Shown in pieces: positions 57,628 to 64,000 of a stretch of 64,000 nucleotides of DNA. The notes beneath the pieces were generated by a model. The model did no database searches. It worked only from the letters and a program-made list of their open reading frames with translations, and was not told the origin of the DNA. The first letter of the stretch is position 1, and every line of letters begins with the position of its first letter. Source of the stretch: Jiangella sp. DSM 45060 (lineage in GTDB: Bacteria; Actinomycetota; Actinomycetes; Jiangellales; Jiangellaceae); the NCBI RefSeq assembly GCF_900105175.1, contig NZ_LT629771.1, forward strand, positions 5,412,501 to 5,476,500, in the 5' to 3' direction. The position numbers and the translations under genes were made by a program.

Positions 57628-58260
57628 TCAGTCCTCCCAGTAGAGCTCGAGGTCGTGGGCCAGCCGGTCGCGCTCGGCCAGCCGCCGGCGCGCGCCCTTC
57701 GCGCTGGCGGTGGTGAGCGTGGCCAGCAGGTGCACGACGGCGGCGACGGCGGTGGGCGAGTCGGCGTACGAGGCGCTGGCCGTCGGCACCACGATGGCCT
57801 GCCCGGCGACGGCGATCAGCGGCGAATCGGTGGTGTCGGTGACGGCGACGACGGAGCCGCCCGCGGCCGCGAACCGTCCGGCCAGCGCGACCGTCTCGCG
57901 CCGGTACCGGCGCAGCGAGACGGCCACCAGCACGTCGGTGTCGCGGACGTCGGCGAGCACGTCGACATGGCGGACCAGCGTGCCGTCGACCAGCGTGACG
58001 TTGGACAGCCCGGCGGAGAGGTCGGCGGCCAGCAGCGAGGCGTACGCGAACGACTTGCCGGTGCCCGAGACGAACCGCCGCCGCGCCGCCACCACCGTCG
58101 CCGCCGCGGCCGCCACGGACCCGTCGGCCGCGACCCGCTCGAACGCCTCGGCCAGCGTGCGGGTCTCCTGCTCCATCACCCTGGCCTGCAGCGACGCCGA
58201 CGACGACGGGCGCTGCAGCCGGGCACCGAACCGCTGCGACGGGCTGGTCAGCTCGGTCAT
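57628..58260 (-). CDS. SIS-domain protein (RpiR-like sugar isomerase fold, no HTH)
   Basis: The 210-residue protein has a phosphosugar-binding SIS fold (GTGKSFAYASLLAADL, DVLADVRDTDVLVAVSLRRY, VVAVTDTTDSPL). The N-terminal about 45 residues are helical, but no recognisable RpiR DNA-binding domain is present. It may be a regulator that lost its HTH or a small isomerase-like protein. The ATG overlaps the GNAT stop (ATGA), and the racemase follows after 2 nt, so all three are coexpressed. Confidence 0.85.
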   Translation of the reverse strand: MTELTSPSQRFGARLQRPSSSASLQARVMEQETRTLAEAFERVAADGSVAAAAATVVAARRRFVSGTGKSFAYASLLAADLSAGLSNVTLVDGTLVRHVDVLADVRDTDVLVAVSLRRYRRETVALAGRFAAAGGSVVAVTDTTDSPLIAVAGQAIVVPTASASYADSPTAVAAVVHLLATLTTASAKGARRRLAERDRLAHDLELYWED

Positions 58261-58985
58261 GACGCGGACCGGACGAAGCGGTAGGCGCCGGTGTCGGGCG
58301 AGAGCCGGACGCACGACACCGCGACCGAGCCGTCCGCCAGCAGCGACGCGATGACGGCGCCCAGCTCGCGCCGCTGCTCGGCGGTGGACGTCAGCGGCAA
58401 CGGCAGCCAGGTGTCGGCGCCGGCCGGACGGGGCCGCAGCCAGCCGGCGGGGTCGTCGAGCCCAGCGGGCAGCCCGGCCGGGGCCGGCGCCTCGCGGGCC
58501 CGGCGCTCGTCGTCGAGGTCCCAGTCGACGATCATCCGGTCGGTGTCGGGGACCCCGAAGAACTCCGGCCGGAACCACCGCCCGGTCGCGCCGAGCACGT
58601 CGAGGTTGAAGTGCGCGTTGCGGACGACCGACGGGTCGAACGACCAGCGCATGCGGGTCTGGCCGCCGGCCAGGGCGACCTCGCGCTGGCCGCGCTTGAG
58701 CGCCCGCCCGAGCCCGCGGCCCTGGTGCCCGGCCGCGACGACGGCCGCCTGCGAGTAGTGGTAGATCTCGCCGCGGTCCATGCCGACGAAGCCGTACGCG
58801 AACGCGACCAGTTCGCCGCCGCGACCATGGACACCGACCACCGAGCCGCCGTTGGCCGCCAGCGAGGCGAGCAGCCGCGGGTTCACCGAGTGGGAGAGGT
58901 CCTGGTAGCCGAACACCTCGCGGTAGAGGCGGGCGGCGGAGTCGAGGTCAGCGGCCGACGTGAGCCGCTCGACGTGCGGGGTCAT
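58257..58985 (-). CDS. GNAT-family acyltransferase, COG3375 type (N-succinyltransferase candidate)
   Basis: The 242-residue protein has the acyl-CoA motif HQGRGLGRALKRGQ (about 87-100). The pattern RWSFDPSVVRNAHFNLDVLG then FRPEFFG and DRMIVDW recalls COG3375, the GNAT group encoded beside N-succinylamino-acid racemase genes in Geobacillus. There it N-succinylates D-amino acids with succinyl-CoA. I chose ATG 58985 (GGGAGGG 5 nt upstream); the frame is open to 59024. Coupled to the SIS gene. Confidence 0.87.
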   Translation of the reverse strand: MTPHVERLTSAADLDSAARLYREVFGYQDLSHSVNPRLLASLAANGGSVVGVHGRGGELVAFAYGFVGMDRGEIYHYSQAAVVAAGHQGRGLGRALKRGQREVALAGGQTRMRWSFDPSVVRNAHFNLDVLGATGRWFRPEFFGVPDTDRMIVDWDLDDERRAREAPAPAGLPAGLDDPAGWLRPRPAGADTWLPLPLTSTAEQRRELGAVIASLLADGSVAVSCVRLSPDTGAYRFVRSAS

Positions 58986-59055
58986 GGCCCTCCCAGATGC
59001 AGATACGGATCGCAAATGGCGCACTACAACCCGTCAACCGACCACATCGACGATG

Positions 59056-59068
59056 ATACGGAACGTAT
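59056..59068. promoter_or_regulatory. Short inverted repeat in the GNAT / M20 divergent promoter
   Basis: ATACG (59056-59060) and CGTAT (59064-59068) flank GAA, 10 nt before the M20 start in a 92-bp AT-richer intergenic region. It could bind a regulator controlling both directions. Weak evidence. Confidence 0.35.
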
Positions 59069-59077
59069 AGTCGCAGC

Positions 59078-60208
59078 ATGAACGGTACCGCACTGGACGT
59101 CGACGCGCTGCTCGCCCGTTTGGAGAGCTACGTCCGGCTCGAGTCGCCCACCGGCGACGCCGCCCGGCTCGACGCGCTCGGCGAGGTCCTGCTGGCGCGG
59201 CACCGCGATCTGGGCGCCACCGTCCGCCGGGTCCCGGCACCGGCCGGCGACCACCTGGTCATGGAGCATCCGGGCCGCGGCGCGAAGGCCGACGCGGCGC
59301 CGGTCCTGTTCCTCGGCCACCACGACACCGTGTGGCCGGCCGGTCACGTCGACGGACCGATGCCCTGGCGGGTCGCCGACGGCGTCGCACACGGGCCGGG
59401 CTCCTACGACATGAAGAGCGGCCTGGTCGTCATGGAGGCGGCGCTCGAGCTGGCCCGTTCCGCCGCGGCCGGGCATCCGCCGGTGCGCGTCGTCGTGGTG
59501 GCGGACGAGGAGATCGGCTCGCCGACGGCGGCCGCGCTGGTCGCCGAGTCCGCCCACGACGCCGTCGCCGCGCTCGGGTTCGAGTCGCCGCACCCCGACG
59601 GCTCGCTGAAGGCCGGGCGGCGCGGCAGCACCCGGCTGCGGCTGGCCGTCGAGGGGGTCGAGGCGCACGCCGCCCTCGACCCCGACGCCGGCGTGTCCGC
59701 CGTCGACGAGCTGGTCGACCAGCTGATCCTGGTCCGCTCCATCGTCCGGCACGCACCGGGCGACGTGCTGTGCAACATCGGCACCGTCGGCGGAGGCGGC
59801 CGCACGAACGTCGTCGCCGCCGCCGCGCACGCCGACATCGGGCTGCGCTTCGCCGACACCGAGTCCGAGCGGGTGGTGCTGGACGGGCTGACGTCGCTGC
59901 GGCCGATCCGCGCCGGCGCCGCGGTGACCACCGGCGTGCTGTCGCGGCGGCCCACCTGGGCGCCGGACGAGACCACCGCGGGGCTGCTCGGCACCGTCCG
60001 GCGAGCCGCGGCGAGCATCGGCCAGCGCATCGACGGCGCGCCCGCGGCGGGCGGCGCCGACACCAACACCACCGGCTCGCTCGGGGTGCCGACGCTGGAC
60101 GGCTTCGGCCCGCTCGGCGCCGGCGCCCACGCCGTTCACGAACAGGTGGTCGTCGCGTCGCTGGCACAGCGCGCCGAGCTGGTCGCCGCGGTGCTCGCGG
60201 AGCTCTAG
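59078..60208 (+). CDS. M20-family zinc hydrolase (desuccinylase/aminoacylase candidate)
   Basis: The 376-residue metallopeptidase-fold enzyme has the M20 ligands: H81 and D83 in GHHDTVWP, D111 in [11 protein letters not shown], the general base E144 and ligand E145 in ADEEIGS. A dimerisation domain (about 180-290) includes [18 protein letters not shown]. It probably removes an acyl group from an N-acylamino acid, which completes the D-to-L route with the divergent GNAT and racemase. Its TAG stop is shared with the opposite-strand DUF1801 stop in CTAG. Confidence 0.92.
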   Translation: MNGTALDVDALLARLESYVRLESPTGDAARLDALGEVLLARHRDLGATVRRVPAPAGDHLVMEHPGRGAKADAAPVLFLGHHDTVWPAGHVDGPMPWRVADGVAHGPGSYDMKSGLVVMEAALELARSAAAGHPPVRVVVVADEEIGSPTAAALVAESAHDAVAALGFESPHPDGSLKAGRRGSTRLRLAVEGVEAHAALDPDAGVSAVDELVDQLILVRSIVRHAPGDVLCNIGTVGGGGRTNVVAAAAHADIGLRFADTESERVVLDGLTSLRPIRAGAAVTTGVLSRRPTWAPDETTAGLLGTVRRAAASIGQRIDGAPAAGGADTNTTGSLGVPTLDGFGPLGAGAHAVHEQVVVASLAQRAELVAAVLAEL

Positions 60209-60648
60209 GACACGCCGGAGGCCTTCTTCACCAGCGAGATCAGCAGCTTCTCGTCCTCGGCGGTGAGCTTGGTCAGGCCGAAGGCGGTGGGCCACATGGT
60301 GCCGTTGTCGAGCAGCGGCGCCTCGTTGAAGCCGAACGTCGCGTACTCGGTGCCGAACTTGGCCGCGGCCTGGAAGAAGCAGATGACCTTGCCGTTCTTG
60401 GCGTAGGCGGGCTGCCCGTACCACGTGCGCGGCGAGAGCTCGGGCACCTCGGCGCTGATGAGGGCGTGCAGCCGCTGCGCCAGCACCCGGTCGGACTCGG
60501 GCATCTCAGCGATCTTCTCCAGCAGATCCGCCTCGGGGTCGACCTTGGCCTTCTTGCCCTTCTTGAGCTCCTTGGCCCGCTCCTTCATCGCCGCCCGCTC
60601 GGCGTCGTCGAACCCCTCGTACGTACCGCCGGTCTGCTTCGTATTCAT
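60205..60648 (-). CDS. DUF1801 (iron-chaperone-like) domain protein
   Basis: The 147-residue soluble protein has a basic N-terminal segment rich in Lys ([19 protein letters not shown]). A DUF1801 domain follows ([38 protein letters not shown] through [17 protein letters not shown]), split between helices and sheet. Members include iron-binding Fra-like chaperones, but function is unproven here. The start ATG 60648 has GGAGGAG about 10 nt upstream. Its stop shares CTAG with the M20 gene stop. Confidence 0.88.
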   Translation of the reverse strand: MNTKQTGGTYEGFDDAERAAMKERAKELKKGKKAKVDPEADLLEKIAEMPESDRVLAQRLHALISAEVPELSPRTWYGQPAYAKNGKVICFFQAAAKFGTEYATFGFNEAPLLDNGTMWPTAFGLTKLTAEDEKLLISLVKKASGVS

Positions 60649-60815
60649 CTCTGACGACTCCTCCCCGTGGGTGAGCTGCTCTGACGTCTCCAGGCTAGGG
60701 AGCGGACCGGGGCCGCCGCTTCTCGAAACCTGATCGGTTCTTGTGCTCCCACCAATCTGACAGTTACTCTCAGAAAACAGAGACGTTCTAAGCCAAGTGA
60801 CTGTCGGAGGCTGTC

Positions 60816-63011
60816 GTGGCAACCCTGCTCTACCGGATCGGGCGGTTCTCGTACCGGAGCCGCCGCCTGGTCGGGGCCGTCTGGCTGGCGGTGATCGCGC
60901 TGGCCGGAGTGGCCGCCGCGACGCTGTCCAGCCCGACGGCGGACTCGTTCGCGATCCCGGGCACCGAGTCGCAGGAGGCGTTCGACCTGCTGCAGGAGCG
61001 CTTCCCCGGCTCGTCGCCGGACGGCGCTGCGGCACGGCTGGTGTTCGCGGCGCCCGACGGCGGCGCCGTCACCGACCCGGACCACCAGCGGGCCATCGCC
61101 GGCGCCGTCGCGGAGATCGAGGCCGGGCCGCAGGTGGCGAGCGTCGCCGACCCGTTCACGTCGGGCCTGGTGTCCGAGGACGGCCGCATCGCGCTGGCCG
61201 AGGTCACCTACACCGTCGACTTCTTCTCGATGGAGACCGAGACCCGCGAAACGCTCGAGCACGCCGTCGAGACCGCCGGCGATTCCGGCCTGCGGGTCGA
61301 GCTGGCCGGCACCGCGGCCGAGCCGGAGCCCGAACTGGGCAGCGAGCTGCTCGGCATCGCCGTCGCCGCGCTGGTGCTGATCCTGACGTTCGGGTCGCTG
61401 CTCGCGGCCGGCATGCCGCTGCTCACCGGCGTCGTCGGGGTGGGCGTCGGCGTCGCGCTGGTCACGGCGGCGACGTCGTTCGTCGACCTCAGCACGATCA
61501 CGCCGATCCTCGCCACGATGCTGGGGCTGGCCGTCGGCATCGACTACGCGCTGTTCATCGCCTCGCGGTACCGGCACGAGCTGGCCACCGGCCGGCCCGG
61601 CGACGAAGCGGCCGGCCGGGCCATCGGCACCGCCGGCACCGCGGTCGTGTTCGCCGGGCTCACCGTCGTGATCGCGCTGGCCGGGCTGTCCGTCGTCGGC
61701 ATTCCCATGCTGACGGAGATGGGCCTGGCCGCTGCGCTCACCGTCGCGATCGCCGTCGTCATCGCGCTCACCCTGCTGCCGGCGCTGTTCGGGTTCGCCG
61801 GACGGCGCATGCTGGCGCGGCTGCCGGGGCTGCGGTCCCGGGCCACCGACCCGGAGGACGACGACGCGCCGCGGCTGAGCCGGCGGTGGGCCGGCCTCGT
61901 CACCCGGCACCCGGTGGTGGCGCTGACGGCGAGCGTCGCGGGCCTCGCGGTGCTCGCGCTGCCGGTGCTGGACGCGCGGTTCGGCCTGCCCGACGAGGGC
62001 ACCTACCCGGCCGACACAAGCCAGCGGCAGGCCTACGACCTCACCGTCGAGGGGTTCGGGCCGGGCTTCAACGGCCCGCTCATGGTGATCGTCGACGGCG
62101 AGGGCGCCGAGGCCGCGGCCGCCGAGGTCGCTGGGGAGTTGCAGGGGCTCGACGGTGTCGCGATGGTCGCGCCGCCGGAGCTCGACGAGGCCGGCCGGAC
62201 CGCCGTCGTCACCGTCGTGCCCGCCAGCGGCCCGTCCGACGCGGACACCGAGCGGCTGGTCGAGGCGATCCGCGCCGAGCTGGCCGGGCCCGGCGCGCCC
62301 GCCGGGACGACCGTCCTCGTCACCGGACTGACCGCGCTGTACATCGACTTCTCCGAGCGGATGTCGGACGCACTGCTGCCCTACCTGCTGGTCGTCGTCG
62401 GGCTGTCGTTCGTGCTGCTGATGCTCGCGTTCCGGTCGCTGGTGGTGCCGGTGAAGGCGACGCTCGGGTTCCTGCTGACGATGGCGGCGACGCTCGGAGC
62501 GATGGTCGCGGCGTTCCAGTGGGGCTGGCTCACCGGCATCGGCATCGACGAGGTCGGCATGATCAACAGCATGCTGCCGATCATCGTCGTCGGCATCGTG
62601 TTCGGCCTGGCCATGGACTACGAGGTGTTCCTGGTGACGCGCATGCGCGAGGCGTACGTGCACGGCGAGCCGGCCGTCCGCGCCGTCACGACCGGGTTCG
62701 GGCACGGCGCGCGGGTGGTCACTGCGGCGGCGATCATCATGATCAGCGTGTTCGGCGGGTTCGTGCTGAACGAGGCGGCCGACATCAGGCAGATGGGGTT
62801 CGCGCTGGCCGTCGCGATCGCCGTCGACGCGTTCGTGGTGCGCATGACGATGGTGCCTGCGGTGCTGGCGCTGGTCGGCGACCGCGCCTGGTGGCTGCCG
62901 CGCTGGCTGGACCGGCTGCTGCCGAACGTCGACATCGAGGGCGCCCGGCTCACCGACGCCCTGGCCGATCAGAACCGCCAGCGGGTCGCCGTCAGCCCGT
63001 CGACGCCGTAG
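60816..63011 (+). CDS. MMPL-family transporter
   Basis: The 731-residue RND-type exporter has two homologous halves. The first has [20 protein letters not shown] (about 245-264), and the second has [20 protein letters not shown] (about 597-616), both with the MMPL Asp-Tyr pair. Large external loops lie at about 45-170 and about 385-510. The GTG at 60816 has GGAGG about 6 nt upstream. The 167-bp region before it separates it from the divergent DUF1801 gene. Only 25-30 percent of the visible motif context is shared with the other MMPL gene by eye, so they are not a recent duplication. Substrate unknown. Confidence 0.92.
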   Translation: MATLLYRIGRFSYRSRRLVGAVWLAVIALAGVAAATLSSPTADSFAIPGTESQEAFDLLQERFPGSSPDGAAARLVFAAPDGGAVTDPDHQRAIAGAVAEIEAGPQVASVADPFTSGLVSEDGRIALAEVTYTVDFFSMETETRETLEHAVETAGDSGLRVELAGTAAEPEPELGSELLGIAVAALVLILTFGSLLAAGMPLLTGVVGVGVGVALVTAATSFVDLSTITPILATMLGLAVGIDYALFIASRYRHELATGRPGDEAAGRAIGTAGTAVVFAGLTVVIALAGLSVVGIPMLTEMGLAAALTVAIAVVIALTLLPALFGFAGRRMLARLPGLRSRATDPEDDDAPRLSRRWAGLVTRHPVVALTASVAGLAVLALPVLDARFGLPDEGTYPADTSQRQAYDLTVEGFGPGFNGPLMVIVDGEGAEAAAAEVAGELQGLDGVAMVAPPELDEAGRTAVVTVVPASGPSDADTERLVEAIRAELAGPGAPAGTTVLVTGLTALYIDFSERMSDALLPYLLVVVGLSFVLLMLAFRSLVVPVKATLGFLLTMAATLGAMVAAFQWGWLTGIGIDEVGMINSMLPIIVVGIVFGLAMDYEVFLVTRMREAYVHGEPAVRAVTTGFGHGARVVTAAAIIMISVFGGFVLNEAADIRQMGFALAVAIAVDAFVVRMTMVPAVLALVGDRAWWLPRWLDRLLPNVDIEGARLTDALADQNRQRVAVSPSTP

Positions 63012-63478
63012 CCGAACCCCGTCGCCGGGGTGATCTCGAAGAACGCGTACTCCGGCGAGCCGGGCAGCGAGTCGTCGTACACCCGGCCGTCGCGCAGCCC
63101 GAACCGCCAGTCGTACTTCGCGGCGAACGCGGCGGCCAGCTCGCGCTGCCGCGCGGTGTCGGTGACGTGGACGGCGGTGCCCTCGACGACGAGGTCGCCG
63201 CCGTCGGTCGCCGCCGTGACGACGCAGTCGCCGTCGCGGCGCAGGTTGCGGCCCTTCACCGAACCCGGGCGGGTGCTGACTGCGAGCGTGCCGCCCAGCC
63301 AGACGCCGAGCACCGGCATGACGTGCGGCCGGCCGCCCGGCCGCCCCGTCGCCAGCCAGTACTTCGGGACCGCGGCCAGCAGCTCGGCGGCGACCGGCCA
63401 GGGCAGCAGATCGGCCTCGTCGGTGCTCATCGGCGTGGCGTCCTCGGGCCGGAACAGCGGCTCGGTGGTCGGGCTCAT
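62969..63478 (-). CDS. Pyridoxamine 5'-phosphate oxidase-like (flavin/F420-binding split barrel) protein
   Basis: The 169-residue protein of the PNPOx-like superfamily has the strand motif YWLATGRPGGRPHVMPVLGVWLGGTLAVSTRPGSVKGRNLRRDG, followed by VVEGTAVHV and [19 protein letters not shown]. It binds FMN or F420; the reaction is not predictable. The ATG overlaps the DUF899 stop (ATGA). It overlaps the MMPL gene by 43 bp at its 3' end. Confidence 0.87.
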   Translation of the reverse strand: MSPTTEPLFRPEDATPMSTDEADLLPWPVAAELLAAVPKYWLATGRPGGRPHVMPVLGVWLGGTLAVSTRPGSVKGRNLRRDGDCVVTAATDGGDLVVEGTAVHVTDTARQRELAAAFAAKYDWRFGLRDGRVYDDSLPGSPEYAFFEITPATGFGYGVDGLTATRWRF

Positions 63479-64000
63479 GGCGCCTCCGTCGTCGCGGGGT
63501 ACTCGTCGTGCAGGCGCCACCACTCGTACGGCGGCGTCTGCGGCCGGCCGGCGGGCGAGTCCTCCCAGGTCTCCTGCCGCCCGTACGGCGTGAGGTCGAG
63601 GATGTTGAGGTCGAAGCGCAGCCGGTCGACGCCGCGCGCCGTCGTGACGTAGGTGCGGTAGACCTCGTCGCCGTCGCGCAGCAGGACGCTCAGGGCGAAC
63701 CCGCCACCGGCGCCGATGTCGGTACTGAACGAGCTGCCGCGCGACGAGTAGACCGGCGCGCTCCAGCCCATCCGCCGCCAGTACGCGGCCAGCTGAGGCA
63801 TCGGCATGTCGCTCACGACGGCGAAGCCGGTGTCGCGGGCGTGCAGGTGGGACAGGTGGCCCACGCTGTCGATGACGCACGCGCAGCCGGTGCAGTAGTC
63901 GTCCGGCCCGTTGTCCATCATCTGGTAGATGACCAGCTGACGGCGGCCGCCGAAGAGGTCGAGCAGGCTCCGTTGCCCGTCCGGACCGGTGAACACGTGG
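63475..64000 (-). CDS. DUF899 (thioredoxin-fold) protein, 5' end outside the window
   Basis: At least 174 codons are visible, and the frame stays open to the right edge. The sequence starts inside the family domain (FTGPDGQRSLLDLFGGRRQL), then shows DYCTGCACVIDSVGHLSHLHARDTGFAVVSD and ends TWEDSPAGRPQTPPYEWWRLHDEY, which is DUF899. Cysteines in CTGCACV fit a thioredoxin-like redox site. The usual N-terminal about 60 residues lie outside the window. It is coupled to the PNPOx-like gene downstream. Confidence 0.87.
   Translation of the reverse strand, partial: HVFTGPDGQRSLLDLFGGRRQLVIYQMMDNGPDDYCTGCACVIDSVGHLSHLHARDTGFAVVSDMPMPQLAAYWRRMGWSAPVYSSRGSSFSTDIGAGGGFALSVLLRDGDEVYRTYVTTARGVDRLRFDLNILDLTPYGRQETWEDSPAGRPQTPPYEWWRLHDEYPATTEAP

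Overview
The window is 64 kb of very GC-rich DNA. Almost every gene has G or C at the third codon position, many genes start with GTG, and neighbours often overlap as GTGA or ATGA. A second line of evidence is gene order: enolase, FtsB/DivIC, DUF501 and exopolyphosphatase in one run, and Mfd, a SurA-like lipoprotein and MazG in another, as in actinobacteria. Together with a tandem-ACT protein, Tat-exported PhoD and MMPL transporters this points to a chromosomal segment of a filamentous or soil actinomycete (Actinomycetota). I cannot fix the genus. No rRNA, CRISPR array, integrase or insertion sequence was seen. There is one tRNA gene.

Layout. 1-5.8 kb (minus): the 5' part of a huge eukaryote-type single-chain acyl-CoA carboxylase, then an ABC ATPase/permease pair. 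5.8-9.2 kb (plus): a DUF1905/YdeI-type protein, then a small WXG100-like protein, a lipoprotein and a three-part protein with a WXG-like N-terminus, RTX repeats and an NleD/M91-like metallopeptidase, probably a secreted toxin module. 9.3-13.5 kb: TsaC/Sua5, carbonic anhydrase, TetR, a broken DHFR-like remnant, a small secreted protein divergent from a winged-helix regulator with a perfect inverted repeat between them, and a class I tRNA with anticodon UAA. 13.5-18 kb (minus): peptide deformylase, ACT protein, cyclopropane-fatty-acid synthase, type II NADH dehydrogenase with a Rex-like operator, and a flavin-reductase-like protein. 18-21.3 kb: ArsR-type regulator, YCII protein, family 5 uracil-DNA glycosylase, a membrane-anchored protein, and ribosomal protein bL32.

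21.6-24.9 kb (minus) is the eno-ftsB-DUF501-ppx operon. 25-45.6 kb is more accessory. It holds a frameshifted AAA/DUF4143 gene, a VOC protein, a LacI-controlled sugar ABC importer with a cytoplasmic GH39-type glycosidase and a divergent GH15-type glycosidase, small zinc-ribbon proteins, a frameshifted orphan gene, and an efflux system (two HlyD-type adaptors, DUF5666 lipoprotein, MacB-like ATPase and permease) divergent from a two-component system. 45.6-50.7 kb (minus) resumes housekeeping with mfd-SurA lipoprotein-mazG. In mycobacteria this block directly precedes eno, so the 25-45 kb stretch looks like an insertion into an ancestral operon neighbourhood.

50.8-64 kb: a VapBC-type pair, a PhoD phosphatase translationally coupled to a secreted F5/8-type domain protein, two MMPL transporters, and a divergent cluster (enolase-superfamily racemase, SIS protein, COG3375-type GNAT, M20 hydrolase). 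That cluster matches the D-to-L amino acid conversion route by N-succinylation known from Geobacillus. The window ends with a flavin/F420-binding oxidase-type protein and the 3' part of a DUF899 protein.
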